From Streptomyces sp. NBC_00569 (lineage in GTDB: Bacteria; Actinomycetota; Actinomycetes; Streptomycetales; Streptomycetaceae), in assembly GCF_036345255.1 (NCBI RefSeq), contig NZ_CP107783.1:6370001-6434000 (forward strand): 64,000 nt of DNA. The letters run 5' to 3'. Made by a program: the position numbers and the translations under genes. Below the pieces are notes generated by a model. It saw nothing but the letters and a program-made list of their open reading frames with translations. It did not search any database and had not been told where the DNA came from. Positions 8,329-16,789 of this stretch are shown one piece after another; positions within the stretch are counted from its first letter, which is position 1, and each line of letters opens with the position of its first letter.

Positions 8329-8843
8329 CCGCCCGCCGCCGGAACCGGAACCGGGATCGGAGCCGGTGCCGCGATCGGAGTCCGGAGCGGGGGCGCTGCG
8401 GGCGGCAGGCCGTGGGCGAAGAGCGCGGCGAGTTCGGCGGGTGTGGCGCCCGTGCGCTCGCCGGCCAGGTCCCACAGGTCCAGCCAGCCGCGCCGGACCC
8501 GCGCGGCGAAGGCGTCCTGGCCCGGCGACGCGGCCGTGGCGGCGGCCTGGAGCAGCATGAGGGTGACGTCCCGGTCGGCGCGCAGCTCCGCGTACGCCCG
8601 GGACATCCCCTCCAGAGTCGCGGGCGCCTCGCCCAGGGCCTGGGCGAGGCGTCGGAAACAGCTATCGGTGGCCGCCTCGAACAGGGCGTGCTTGGTCGGG
8701 AAGAAGCGGAACAGGTACGGCTGCGACACCCCGGCCCGCCGCGCGATCGCCTCCGTCGACGTGCCGTGGAACCCGCGCCGGGCGAACTCGGCGAACGCGG
8801 CCCGCACGACGGCCTCCCGCCGCGCGCCGGCGCTCAGCCGCAT
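8316..8843 (-). CDS. TetR-family regulator at the edge of the PKS locus
   Basis: A 175-residue regulator. The helix-turn-helix spans about residues 8-55 (AFAEFARRGFHGTSTEAIARRAGVSQPYLFRFF). The C-terminal half resembles the TetR ligand domain, and the tail is rich in Ala and Pro. ATG at 8843 is preceded by GGGGTGAG; an open frame extends further upstream through a 15-base tandem repeat but lacks a ribosome site. It lies downstream of the flavoenzyme gene on the same strand and may be co-transcribed with it. It does not look like an ArpA/ScbR-type butyrolactone receptor, but sequence reading alone cannot exclude that. Confidence 0.85.
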   Translation of the reverse strand: MRLSAGARREAVVRAAFAEFARRGFHGTSTEAIARRAGVSQPYLFRFFPTKHALFEAATDSCFRRLAQALGEAPATLEGMSRAYAELRADRDVTLMLLQAAATAASPGQDAFAARVRRGWLDLWDLAGERTGATPAELAALFAHGLPPAAPPLRTPIAAPAPIPVPVPAAGGQRR

Positions 8844-8915
8844 CGCGTGCTCACCCCGCGTCGCCCGCACACGCCGGCTCGGCAGCGGCCGATACGGGCC
8901 ACGATCAGGGTGGGC

Positions 8916-8960
8916 ATCTGGGGTCTCCTCATCGGGGGTCTCCACATCAGAGGTCTTCTT
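8916..8960. repeat. 15-base tandem repeat, three copies
   Basis: Three head-to-tail units, ATCTGGGGTCTCCTC, ATCGGGGGTCTCCAC and ATCAGAGGTCTTCTT, fill the gap between the flavoenzyme stop and the TetR gene start. Phase is conserved (15 bases), so the reading frame across them stays open. Function unknown. Confidence 0.7.
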
Positions 8961-8970
8961 GTGGGTCGGT

Positions 8971-10629
8971 TCAGAGCGGGACGTCGTCTCCCTTGGACAC
9001 ATCCAGCGGATCCCAGCCCTCGCCTCGCTCCGGGAGCAGGGACGGAGCCGACAGGACGGATCCGGTGTGCACCTCGTGCATCAGGCGGCGGTCCAGGATC
9101 CGGCCCGCGCAGGCGATGCCGCTGACCGCCGAGCCCGTGATGCCGTTGCCGTAGCGGGTGTCCGCGCCGGCGATGTAGAGGCCCTCGACGAAGGTCGCCG
9201 AGTCCGGGCGGGCCCCGGCCGCGCCCCAGTGAGCCATGCCGAAGGGCGTACCGCCGCTGGAGAGCGTGTAGCGCTCGTGGGTGAGGGGAGTCGCGGTCTC
9301 CAGGTGCGTGATGTGACCGCGCAGCGGGCCGAGCAGCTCCTCCGCCGCGTCCAGGACCGCGTCCGTGAGGCGGGCCTTCTCTTTCTGGTACGCGGGGTTG
9401 CGGCGGTACTTCTCGCCGTCCGCAGGGCCCGTACTCACGCCCCACTGCTCGAAGCCGGGCGGGCACAGCGTCATCAGCTGGAAGTTGGAGTGGCCCGGAG
9501 GGCAGATGCGAGGGGTGACGTCGTCCTTGCCGGAGGCGAACGACGCGAAGAGGAAGTCCGAGCCGCCCTCCACGGTCCCGGCGCGCAGCCCCGCGTAGAA
9601 CCGCTCGATGTCGTCGCCGCGGTACCACCACAGGTTGGCGTGCTGTCCGACGTCCCGGTCGAGAGCCACGTAGACCGCCGCCCAGGGGAGCGCCATCCGC
9701 GCGTCGCGCGTCTTGGCGGCGAGGCGGCGCGGCAGGTTCCGCGCGCCGACGAGGTCCAGCATGGTGCGCCGGTAGTCGGCGTTCGAGACGACGACCGGGG
9801 CGGGCGCGCGGCTGCCGTCGGCGAACTCGACACCGCGCGTACGGCCCTCCTCGACGGCGATCCGCGTCACCCTGCTGTACGTGCGCAGCGCGCCGCCGTG
9901 CGCGCGGATCACCTCGAGGAGGCCGGCCGCGAGCATCTGGCCGCCGCCCTGCGGGTAGTAGGCGCCCCGGATGTAGTGGTCGGTGACCGTGGCGTGCAGG
10001 GCGACGGTCGCCTCGTCGGGCGCCATGCCGTAGTTCGGCGACTGGGCGGCGAGCAGCGTACGGGCCCGTGGCGACAGGCCGCAGTGGTCGAACAGCTCGG
10101 TCAGGGTGCGGCGCCCCCAGGCCACCGACTGCGGTGCCTGCTGCGGGAGTTCGGACATCGGGAGGTCCTCGGCGGCGACGATCGCGTCCCGCCGCTCGGT
10201 GCCGAGCCCCGCCACGACGTCGAGGAACGCGTCGATCCCCGCCGCGTCGGCCGGACACGCCTCCTGGAGCCGCTTGCGGTACGTCGCCCAGTCCGCCGGC
10301 ATGTCGAGCGTGGCTCCGGGGATCACGATGCGGTCGAAGCCGTCCGGGTTCATCTCGCGGTACGTGAGCCGCTCGCGCAGGCCGAGCCCGCCCAGGACCG
10401 CGGGCAGCAGCCCGTCCGGTCCGCAGTCGCCGAGATAGTGCACGCCGACGTCGAACTCGTAGGCGCGGCGCCTGCGGAACACATGGCTGTTGCCGCCCGC
10501 GACGCCGCCCTGCTCGGCGACCAGGACCCGCTTCCCGGAGACCGCGAGATACGCGGCGCAGACAAGACCGCCGATGCCGGAGCCGACGACGACCGCGTCC
10601 CAGCTGTCCGGAGCCTGCGTGAAGTTCAT
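8971..10629 (-). CDS. Phytoene-desaturase/retinol-saturase-like FAD oxidoreductase
   Basis: A 552-residue flavoprotein. The dinucleotide-binding motif GSGIGG (residues 16-21) and EQGGVAGGNSHVF are typical of the carotenoid desaturase family. A C-terminal FAD-contact region, GLYIAGADTRYGNGITGSAVSG, is also present. Family members desaturate, saturate or isomerise polyene chains. No carotenoid genes are nearby, while a type II PKS with dehydratases is, so a polyene acyl chain is the likely substrate; related enzymes have been proposed for ring formation in cinnamoyl-lipid pathways. The ATG at 10629 overlaps the malonyltransferase stop by ATGA, so the two are translationally coupled. Confidence 0.85.
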   Translation of the reverse strand: MNFTQAPDSWDAVVVGSGIGGLVCAAYLAVSGKRVLVAEQGGVAGGNSHVFRRRRAYEFDVGVHYLGDCGPDGLLPAVLGGLGLRERLTYREMNPDGFDRIVIPGATLDMPADWATYRKRLQEACPADAAGIDAFLDVVAGLGTERRDAIVAAEDLPMSELPQQAPQSVAWGRRTLTELFDHCGLSPRARTLLAAQSPNYGMAPDEATVALHATVTDHYIRGAYYPQGGGQMLAAGLLEVIRAHGGALRTYSRVTRIAVEEGRTRGVEFADGSRAPAPVVVSNADYRRTMLDLVGARNLPRRLAAKTRDARMALPWAAVYVALDRDVGQHANLWWYRGDDIERFYAGLRAGTVEGGSDFLFASFASGKDDVTPRICPPGHSNFQLMTLCPPGFEQWGVSTGPADGEKYRRNPAYQKEKARLTDAVLDAAEELLGPLRGHITHLETATPLTHERYTLSSGGTPFGMAHWGAAGARPDSATFVEGLYIAGADTRYGNGITGSAVSGIACAGRILDRRLMHEVHTGSVLSAPSLLPERGEGWDPLDVSKGDDVPL

Positions 10630-11606
10630 GCCACGCTCCGGGTCGGCGTCGACGGAAGCGGAGCCGGCACCGCGGGCAGCTGCCCCGGTTCGCCGACCGT
10701 GAGCCGGGAGACGCGCGGCGCGGTCTTGCGGGCCAGGCCCGTGAGCGTACGGCCGGGACCGATCTCGACGAACATGTCGCAGTGCAGCTCGTCGGCCATC
10801 GTGCGCACCGAGTCCGTCCAGCGCACCGGGGACGTCAGCTGCCGCCTCAGGAGCTCGGGCCAGCCGTCGGAACCGCGGTAGGGGCGGGCATCGACGTTCG
10901 CCACGACCGGCGCGAAGCCGTGCAGGAACTCGGTCCTCGCGAGCGCCCGCTCGAACGACACGGCCGCCGGGGCCATCAGCGGCGTATGGAAGGCGCCGCC
11001 CACCGGGATCGACACGACCCGCGCCGCCCCCAGCTCCACGGCCACCGCCGAGCACCGCTCCACAGCCTCGGCCTCGCCCGAAAGGACCGTCTGCTGCGGC
11101 GAGTTGAGATTTGCGACCCAGACCCGGCCGCCGTCCTCGCGCACATACGCGGCGGCCTTCTCCAGTTCACCGGCGGACAGCCCGAGGACCACGGCCATCG
11201 TGCCGGGCGCGTCCGCGCACGCCTTGCGCATCGCCTCGCCGCGCGCCGCGACGAGCCGTACGCCGTCCTCGAAACCGATGACACCGGCCGCGACGAGCGC
11301 CGCGTACTCGCCGAGGCTGTGGCCCGCGCACACCAGGGGGCGGCCCGCGGCGGGCAGGACCTGCCGCAGCTCGCTCAGGATCACCATCTCCAGGACGAAC
11401 GTGGCGAGCTGCGCGTTGTCGGTGCGCCGCAGATACGCGTCGTCGGCGCGGAGCAGCAGTTCCACCACGTCACGCCCGGACACCTCGCTCGCCCGCTCGG
11501 CCAGGAACCAGCCGGGGCTCGACGCCCATGGCCGGCCCATTCCCGCCTGCTGCGCGCCCTGCCCCGGAAACACCAGAGCCAATCGCGGACCTGTCATCTC
11601 GTCCAT
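10626..11606 (-). CDS. Malonyl-CoA:ACP acyltransferase (FabD-like)
   Basis: A 326-residue discrete acyltransferase that would load malonyl units on the ACP encoded opposite. The family start LVFPGQGAQQAGMG (about 11-24) and nucleophile motif GHSLGEYAA (Ser about 97) are intact, and the catalytic-His region GGAFHTPLM is present. Two close starts exist (11606 and 11597); the first is reported. It is the first gene of a two-gene unit with the flavoenzyme. It is divergent from the ACP-KS-CLF operon across a 231-base promoter region. Most type II PKS loci borrow FabD from fatty-acid synthesis, so a dedicated copy is notable. Confidence 0.92.
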   Translation of the reverse strand: MDEMTGPRLALVFPGQGAQQAGMGRPWASSPGWFLAERASEVSGRDVVELLLRADDAYLRRTDNAQLATFVLEMVILSELRQVLPAAGRPLVCAGHSLGEYAALVAAGVIGFEDGVRLVAARGEAMRKACADAPGTMAVVLGLSAGELEKAAAYVREDGGRVWVANLNSPQQTVLSGEAEAVERCSAVAVELGAARVVSIPVGGAFHTPLMAPAAVSFERALARTEFLHGFAPVVANVDARPYRGSDGWPELLRRQLTSPVRWTDSVRTMADELHCDMFVEIGPGRTLTGLARKTAPRVSRLTVGEPGQLPAVPAPLPSTPTRSVA

Positions 11607-11770
11607 CGCCTTCTTCTGTCTCCCGGAATTACGGCTACGGCGATGATTCCAGAGGGATTTGGAACCGTCGTAGAGGGCAGATAAAAGGTCTCCGAATACT
11701 CGCGCGGGGCGGGGGAGAAGCCTTTGCTGTCACTTTCGGGGAATGCGCTGTCTCTTTCGTTGGGCGCCCC

Positions 11771-11800
11771 TTGTCCGGCCCGCTCCGGCCCGCTTACGTT
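11771..11800 (+). promoter_or_regulatory. Putative promoter of the ACP-KS-CLF operon
   Basis: TTGTCC (11771-11776) and TACGTT (11795-11800) are 18 bases apart and resemble a vegetative promoter, ending about 38 bases before the ACP ATG. It lies in the divergent region shared with the malonyltransferase gene. Weak match; inference. Confidence 0.4.
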
Positions 11801-11837
11801 CCCTTCGTCAAGGCAGCAGGCGATGAGAGGAACACAC

Positions 11838-12128
11838 ATGACTCAGCAGACCGTGGCGTCGGCGGCCGGCTACCACGAGCAGGTGAGCCGGATCGTCATC
11901 GAGGAACTCGAACTGGAAGAGGGAGAGCTGACGGACAGCGGTCATTTCATCGACGACTACGACAGCGACTCGCTCTCCCTCATCACCGTGGTCTCCCGAA
12001 TAGAGAAGGAATTGGGAGTTGCCATTCCGAAGGACACCCTCGGTGATCTGGTGAATGTGCGCCTCCTCGTCGACGCCGTTGTGCAGCACGCCGCGGACCA
12101 GCAGGCGGGGGAGAGCGCGAATGGCTGA
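11838..12128 (+). CDS. Acyl carrier protein
   Basis: A 96-residue carrier protein. The phosphopantetheine site is DSDSLSL (Ser about 45) at the start of helix II, followed by the acidic recognition helix and VAIPKDTLGDLVNVRLLVDAV. The ATG at 11838 follows GAGAGG. It is first in an operon with KS, CLF and two dehydratase subunits and overlaps the KS start by 8 bases. It requires 4'-phosphopantetheine; an Sfp-type transferase gene lies at 27.3 kb. It would carry the growing acyl chain for all enzymes of this locus. Confidence 0.93.
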   Translation: MTQQTVASAAGYHEQVSRIVIEELELEEGELTDSGHFIDDYDSDSLSLITVVSRIEKELGVAIPKDTLGDLVNVRLLVDAVVQHAADQQAGESANG

Positions 12129-13359
12129 CACCGCCGGTGCGGCGCGCCCCTCGCGCCGCGTCGTCATCACCGGACTCGGCGCGGTGTCGCCCGTCGGCAT
12201 CGGCGCCGACGTCTTCGCCGCGGCCGTCCGGGCGGGCGTCGACGGCACCGCCCCCATCGAGTCCTTCGACGCGAGCGCCTTCCCGCGCCGCAAGGCCGGC
12301 GAAGTCCTCGACTTCGAGCCCGCCGACCACCTCAAGCGGCTCGACCCGCCGCGCTGGGGTCGCAGCGGCCTGCTCGCGGCGGCCGCCGCCCGGCTCGCCG
12401 TCGCCGACGCGGGCATCGACGAGGAGCAGCTCGACACGGCCCGCGCGGGCGCCGTCATGGGCACCACCAGCGGCGAGTCCGCGGTCGTCCAGGCCCTCGC
12501 CGAGCAGTGGATCGAGGGCGGTCTCGCCTCGATCGACGGCGAACTCGCGGGCCAGACACCGGCGTCCAGGATCGCCAACGCGGTCAGCGCCGAGCTGCGC
12601 CTCACCGGCGAGACGCAGACCATCCCGACGGCCTGCTCCGCCTCCAACTACGCGCTCGGCTACGCCTACGACCTGGTGCGCAGCGGCGAGGCCGAGGTGA
12701 TGCTCGCGGGCGGCGCCGACGCCGTCAACCGCCTCACCCACGCCGGGTTCTACGCGCTCGGCGCGATGGCCGAGGACGTGCCGCGGCCCTTCGCCGCCGA
12801 CCGCTCCGGCATCGTCACCGGCGAGGGCGGCGCCGTCCTCGTCCTGGAGACGTACGAGCACGCCGTGGCGCGCGGCGCCCGGATGTACGCGGAGATCCTC
12901 GGCTACGCGGCCAACTGCGACGCCGCCCACATGGTGCACCCCGACGCGACCAGCATCGCCGCGGGCATCAGGGCCGCGCACGAGGCGGCCGGCGTCGAGC
13001 CCGAGCAGATCGACTACATCTGCGCGCACGGCACCGGCACACCGACGAACGACTCCACCGAGGTGGCCGCCGCCCGCGAGGTGTTCGGCGACCGCATCCC
13101 GCCGATCAGCTCCATCAAGTCGATGCTCGGCCACACCATGGGCGCCGCGTCCGGCTTCGGCGCGATCGCCTGCTGCAAGGCGTTCGAGCAGGACTTCCTG
13201 CCGCCCACGGCCAACGTCACCGAGCCCGACCCGGCGCTCGGCGAGGGCGTGGACTGCGTGCCCGGCGTCGGCCGCGAGGCCCGCCTGGACATCGTGCAGA
13301 ACCACGGGTTCGCCTTCGGCGGGAACAACGTCATCACCATCCTGGGGAGGGTCTCGTGA
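12121..13359 (+). CDS. Type II PKS ketosynthase alpha (FabF-like)
   Basis: A 412-residue condensing enzyme that extends the ACP-bound chain. The triad is intact: Cys172 in IPTACSASN, His303 in CAHGTGTPTND and His338 in LGHTMGAAS. The fold begins at RRVVITGLGAVSPVG. ATG at 12121 overlaps the ACP stop; its own stop overlaps the CLF start by GTGA, the classical KS-CLF arrangement. With ketoreductase and dehydratases nearby but no aromatase or cyclase of the aromatic type, it looks like a ketosynthase of the highly reducing type II class (ishigamide-like), not one making aromatic polyketides. Confidence 0.93.
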   Translation: MADTAGAARPSRRVVITGLGAVSPVGIGADVFAAAVRAGVDGTAPIESFDASAFPRRKAGEVLDFEPADHLKRLDPPRWGRSGLLAAAAARLAVADAGIDEEQLDTARAGAVMGTTSGESAVVQALAEQWIEGGLASIDGELAGQTPASRIANAVSAELRLTGETQTIPTACSASNYALGYAYDLVRSGEAEVMLAGGADAVNRLTHAGFYALGAMAEDVPRPFAADRSGIVTGEGGAVLVLETYEHAVARGARMYAEILGYAANCDAAHMVHPDATSIAAGIRAAHEAAGVEPEQIDYICAHGTGTPTNDSTEVAAAREVFGDRIPPISSIKSMLGHTMGAASGFGAIACCKAFEQDFLPPTANVTEPDPALGEGVDCVPGVGREARLDIVQNHGFAFGGNNVITILGRVS

Positions 13360-14465
13360 CGACCGCGACTGCGACCGCGGGCACCACCGCCGTCGCGACC
13401 GCCGCACCGCTCTACGTCACCGGCGCCGGGGTCGTCTCCGCGGCCGGGTACGGACTCGCCCCGCTCGGTGAACTCCTGCTCGGTCAGGGTGAGCCGGAAA
13501 GGAGCCCGGTCGGCGCGGACGCCGACGCGTACCCGCCGCGCCCCGTCCGCGCCGTCCACGGCTTCGACGTCAAGACGCACCTGGGCCGCAAGGGCACCAA
13601 GTACCTCGACCGGCTCACCTCCTTCGGCCTGGTGGCCTGCAAAGAGGTGCTCGAAGGGGCGGAGGTGAGCGGCGGCCGTACCGGCGTGGTGCTCGCCACC
13701 AACACCGGCTCCGTGTCGACACACAGCTCCCTCCTGTACGACACGCTGACCCTGGAGAAGCCGTACCTGGTGAACCCGGGCCAGTTCCCGAACACCGTCA
13801 TGAACAGCACCTCCGGGCAGATCGCCATCCGCAACGGCCTGCGCGGCCTGAACGCGACCGTCGCCGGCGGTCAGACCGCCTCGCTGCTCGCGTTCCGGCA
13901 CGCACGCCTCGCGCTCGGCCTCGGCCGCGCCGAACGGCTCCTCGTCGGCGGCGTGGAGGAACTGAGCGCCCCGGCGGCCTGGGCGTGGCACCGCACCGGG
14001 GTGCTCCGCGACGACGCGGCGCTCGGTGAGGGCGCGGCCGTCTTCACCGTTCAGCAGGACCCTGCGGAGGGGGCCCTGGCCGAACTCCTCGCGTGCGAGG
14101 TGCGGTTCACGCCGGACCCGCGGCAGTACGCCGAAGGTCTCGCGAACGTCGTCTCGCGGGCCCTCGACCGCAGCGGGGTCCGCCCCGAGGAGGTGACGGC
14201 CGTCTCCCTCGGCGCCGCCCACCACCGCGGCCTGGAGCGGATCGAGGAGCGCGGCGTGCGGGCCGCGCTGGGGGGCGAACTGCCGCGTGCCGTACGGGTC
14301 GCCGATGTGCTCGGCGAGACGTACAGCGCCAGTGGCGCGCTGCAGCTCGCCGCCCTCCTCGCCCTGTGGCAGGCCGAGCCGCCGGCCTCACCGGTGACGG
14401 CGCTCGTCACCTCCGTGGGCCGGGACGGCAACGCCGCGGCCCTGGTGGTGCGCAGCCCCCGCTGA
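13356..14465 (+). CDS. Chain-length factor (ketosynthase beta)
   Basis: A 369-residue KS homologue in which the active-site Cys is replaced by Gln (about residue 173, in VAGGQTASLLAF), the hallmark of chain-length factors. The His-containing motifs are also degenerate: AHHRGLERIE stands where KS has HGTGT. It should pair with the upstream KS as a heterodimer and set chain length. The GTG at 13356 overlaps the KS stop (GTGA), ensuring equal synthesis. It begins with an unusual Thr/Ala-rich stretch before LYVTGAGVVSAAG. A strong terminator-like hairpin follows its stop. Confidence 0.92.
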   Translation: MTTATATAGTTAVATAAPLYVTGAGVVSAAGYGLAPLGELLLGQGEPERSPVGADADAYPPRPVRAVHGFDVKTHLGRKGTKYLDRLTSFGLVACKEVLEGAEVSGGRTGVVLATNTGSVSTHSSLLYDTLTLEKPYLVNPGQFPNTVMNSTSGQIAIRNGLRGLNATVAGGQTASLLAFRHARLALGLGRAERLLVGGVEELSAPAAWAWHRTGVLRDDAALGEGAAVFTVQQDPAEGALAELLACEVRFTPDPRQYAEGLANVVSRALDRSGVRPEEVTAVSLGAAHHRGLERIEERGVRAALGGELPRAVRVADVLGETYSASGALQLAALLALWQAEPPASPVTALVTSVGRDGNAAALVVRSPR

Positions 14466-14481
14466 GACCTGCCCCGATGAC

Positions 14482-14525
14482 GGCAGCGGCGCCCGCGAGT
14501 CTCCCCGCGGGCGCCGCTGCCTTTT
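14482..14525 (+). terminator. Strong hairpin with T tract inside the PKS operon
   Basis: A perfect 16-base stem (arms at 14482-14497 and 14506-14521) with an 8-base loop is followed by TTTT. It lies between the CLF stop and the dehydratase genes on the same strand. It should terminate or attenuate transcription, so the dehydratases may be made at lower levels or under antitermination. Confidence 0.8.
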
Positions 14526-14552
14526 CCGCCGACTGCCCCTGAAGGAGCCCGT

Positions 14553-14978
14553 ATGCCCGCCGCCACCTTCGACCCGGCCTGCGCAGGCCGCACCTACCCG
14601 CCCACCGAGCCGTACGAAGTGGGCCGCGAGAAGATCAGGGAGTTCGCCGCCGTCCTCGGGGCGCCGGCCGGTGACGGCGCCGTCGCGCCGCCCACCTTCC
14701 CCATCGTGCTGTCCCTGCACGTCATGAAGCAGATCCTCGACGACCCGGACCTCGGCTTCGACTTCGCGCGGGCCGTCCACCGCGACCAGCGCTTCGAGTC
14801 GGTCCGCCCGGTGCGCGCCGGGGACCGGCTCACCGTCACCGTCGAGATCGTCACCGCCGGGACGGTCGACGGGAACGACGTCGTCACCCTGCGCGGACAC
14901 CTGCGCGAGGCGGACGGCGGCGCGCCCGTGTGCACGACGACCTCGACCCTCGTCTCCCGTATGGAGAAAGCCGTATGA
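14553..14978 (+). CDS. HadA-like (MaoC N-terminal type) dehydratase subunit
   Basis: A 141-residue hot-dog protein matching the FAS1-like dehydratase family (HadA/HadC of mycobacterial fatty-acid elongation): RTYPPTEPYEVGREKIREFA at the start, APPTFPIVLSL, and HRDQRFESVRPVRAGDRLTVTVEI. This subunit lacks the Asp/His catalytic motif and would bind acyl chains while its partner supplies catalysis. AAGGAG precedes the ATG. The stop overlaps the next gene by ATGA, so the two subunits are probably made one to one and form a heterodimer dehydrating beta-hydroxyacyl-ACP. Confidence 0.88.
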   Translation: MPAATFDPACAGRTYPPTEPYEVGREKIREFAAVLGAPAGDGAVAPPTFPIVLSLHVMKQILDDPDLGFDFARAVHRDQRFESVRPVRAGDRLTVTVEIVTAGTVDGNDVVTLRGHLREADGGAPVCTTTSTLVSRMEKAV

Positions 14979-15391
14979 GCCAGGTACCGCGGCCCGGCGA
15001 CCGGCTGCCCACCCGCACCTTCCGCTACACCCGCGAGCGGCTCGTGGCCTACGCCGCCGCGTCCGGCGACCACAACCCCATCCACTGGTCCGACTCCCGC
15101 GCCGCCGCGGTGGGCCTGCCCGGCGTCATCGCGCACGGCATGCTCGGCATGGGCGTCGCCGCGACCGCCGTCACCCGGTGGGCGGGCGAGCGGGCCACCC
15201 TCATCGAGTACGGCACCCGCTTCACCCGTCCGGTCCTCGTCCCCGACACCGCCGACGGTGTGGACCTCACCGTCGACGGCACCGTGGGCGACGTCAGGGA
15301 AGACGGGACGGTTCGGGTCGATCTGACGGTGCGCTGTGCGGAGCAGAAGGTGCTGGCGCGGACGCGCGCGGTGCTGGCGTACGACCGATAG
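14975..15391 (+). CDS. HadB-like (MaoC) dehydratase catalytic subunit
   Basis: A 138-residue MaoC-type hot-dog enzyme. The hydratase-2 motif is intact in SGDHNPIHWSD (Asp32, His37), with PGVIAHGMLGMG following. It would catalyse (R)-3-hydroxyacyl-ACP dehydration with the HadA-like partner, introducing trans double bonds after ketoreduction. The start overlaps the partner's stop. Its last 98 bases overlap the 3' end of the opposing MFS gene. Highly reducing type II PKS loci described so far generally use FabA/FabZ-like dehydratases, so a split HadAB-type pair would be unusual. Confidence 0.9.
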   Translation: MSQVPRPGDRLPTRTFRYTRERLVAYAAASGDHNPIHWSDSRAAAVGLPGVIAHGMLGMGVAATAVTRWAGERATLIEYGTRFTRPVLVPDTADGVDLTVDGTVGDVREDGTVRVDLTVRCAEQKVLARTRAVLAYDR

Positions 15392-16700
15392 CGAGCCCCG
15401 CGAACGCCCCGGCGAACACCACGGCGGCCCCCGTCAGCACCGCGCTGCGGAGGCCGCCGTGCGTGTACACGGCGGTCAGGACGGCGATGCCGAGGGCGCC
15501 GCCGAACTCGCGGATCGTGTTGTTCACGCCGGACGCGAGATTGTGCTCGTGCTCCGCGACCGAGCCGATGACCGTCGCCGGGTTCGCGGCGAAGACGAGA
15601 CCCATGCCGACGCCCGCGAGAACCATCGCGCCGACCATCTGCCCATACGCCAGACCGGGCTTCGAGATCAGCGCCAGCCACACCAGCGCGACCGCCTGGA
15701 GCAGACACCCCGCCGCCTGGAGCGGCCCGCCGCCCACCCGCCCGACCAGCGCGCTGGCCAGCGGAACGATCACCATCGGCGCCGCGGTCCACGGCAGCGT
15801 ACGCAGACCCGCCTCGAACGGCGAGTAGCCCATCGGCCCCTGCATGAACTGCGCCAGGAAGAAGATCGCGCCGAACACCCCGAAGTACATCGTCAGGGCC
15901 AGCGCGTTGCTCAGCATGAACGGGCGCACGCGGTAGAGGTGCAGCGGCGCGAGAGGCGTCGGGGTGCGCCGCTGCCACCAGGTGAAGCCGGCGAACAGCG
16001 CGGCGGACACGGCGAGTCCGGCCAGCGGACGCACCGCGGTCCAGCCGCTGTCGGCCGCCTGCACGATGCCCCACACGGCCGCCACCACCGCACCCGTGAC
16101 GAACGCGATGCCCGGCACGTCGAGACGGCGCGGCGCGCCCTTGGACTCCCGGATCGCCCACAGGGCGAGGGGGAGGGCGACCGCCCCCACCGGCACGTTG
16201 ATCCAGAAGATCCAGTGCCAGTCGAGGCCCTGTGTGACCAGGCCGCCGGCCATCGGGCCGAGCGCGATGCCCAGGCCGTTGACGCCGCCCCACACGCCGA
16301 CCGCGAGCGGCCTGCGCTCCGGGGCGACGGCCGCGACGGCCAGCGTCAGCGAGACCGGCAGGACGGCGGCGGCCCCCGCCCCCTGCACGACGCGGGCGGC
16401 GACGAGCAGGCCCGCCGAGTCGGAGAGCGCGCACGCCGCGGACGCGACGGTGAAGAGCCCGATGCCCCACACGAAGACGCGCCGCCGGCCGATCCGGTCG
16501 CCGAGAGCGGCGCCCGCGAGCAGCAGCCCCGCGAACGCCAGGATGTATCCGTTGACGACCCACTGGAGGCCGGACTGGCGCACCCCCAGGTCCCGGGAGA
16601 TGACGGTCAGCGCGTTGGTCACGACGAGGTTGTCGACGGCCACCATGAACATGGGCAGCGAGGTCGCGATCAGCGCCCACGCCGCCCCCTTGGCTCGCAC
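15294..16700 (-). CDS. MFS drug exporter (DHA2, 14-TMS type)
   Basis: A 468-residue transporter of the EmrB/QacA-like DHA2 family. Motifs seen are DNLVVTNALTVISRDLG in helix 1, GDRIGRRRVFVWG in loop 2-3 and WHWIFWINVPVG after helix 5. About 14 hydrophobic segments can be traced; the tail is rich in Pro, Ala and Ser. The GTG start at 16700 follows AAGGAAAG. It is last in the afsA-HAD-KR-SnoaL unit, so it is the likely exporter of, or self-resistance determinant for, the locus product. Its 3' end overlaps the dehydratase gene tail to tail. Confidence 0.9.
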   Translation of the reverse strand: MRAKGAAWALIATSLPMFMVAVDNLVVTNALTVISRDLGVRQSGLQWVVNGYILAFAGLLLAGAALGDRIGRRRVFVWGIGLFTVASAACALSDSAGLLVAARVVQGAGAAAVLPVSLTLAVAAVAPERRPLAVGVWGGVNGLGIALGPMAGGLVTQGLDWHWIFWINVPVGAVALPLALWAIRESKGAPRRLDVPGIAFVTGAVVAAVWGIVQAADSGWTAVRPLAGLAVSAALFAGFTWWQRRTPTPLAPLHLYRVRPFMLSNALALTMYFGVFGAIFFLAQFMQGPMGYSPFEAGLRTLPWTAAPMVIVPLASALVGRVGGGPLQAAGCLLQAVALVWLALISKPGLAYGQMVGAMVLAGVGMGLVFAANPATVIGSVAEHEHNLASGVNNTIREFGGALGIAVLTAVYTHGGLRSAVLTGAAVVFAGAFAGLAIGRTPAPRASAPAPSAPHSAPSDRPEPSRLP

Positions 16701-16789
16701 GATGTCTTTCCTTCCATACGGCTTGGGGACGCGAGGAGGCCGCCGGCCCTCTGGAGGTCCGGCGGCCTGACCCGCGCGTACGAACGGCG

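Noticed and set aside
8316..9002. Longer TetR protein starting at 9002
   Set aside because: It would overlap the flavoenzyme gene and read through a 15-base tandem repeat; GGGGTGAG is placed for the ATG at 8843.
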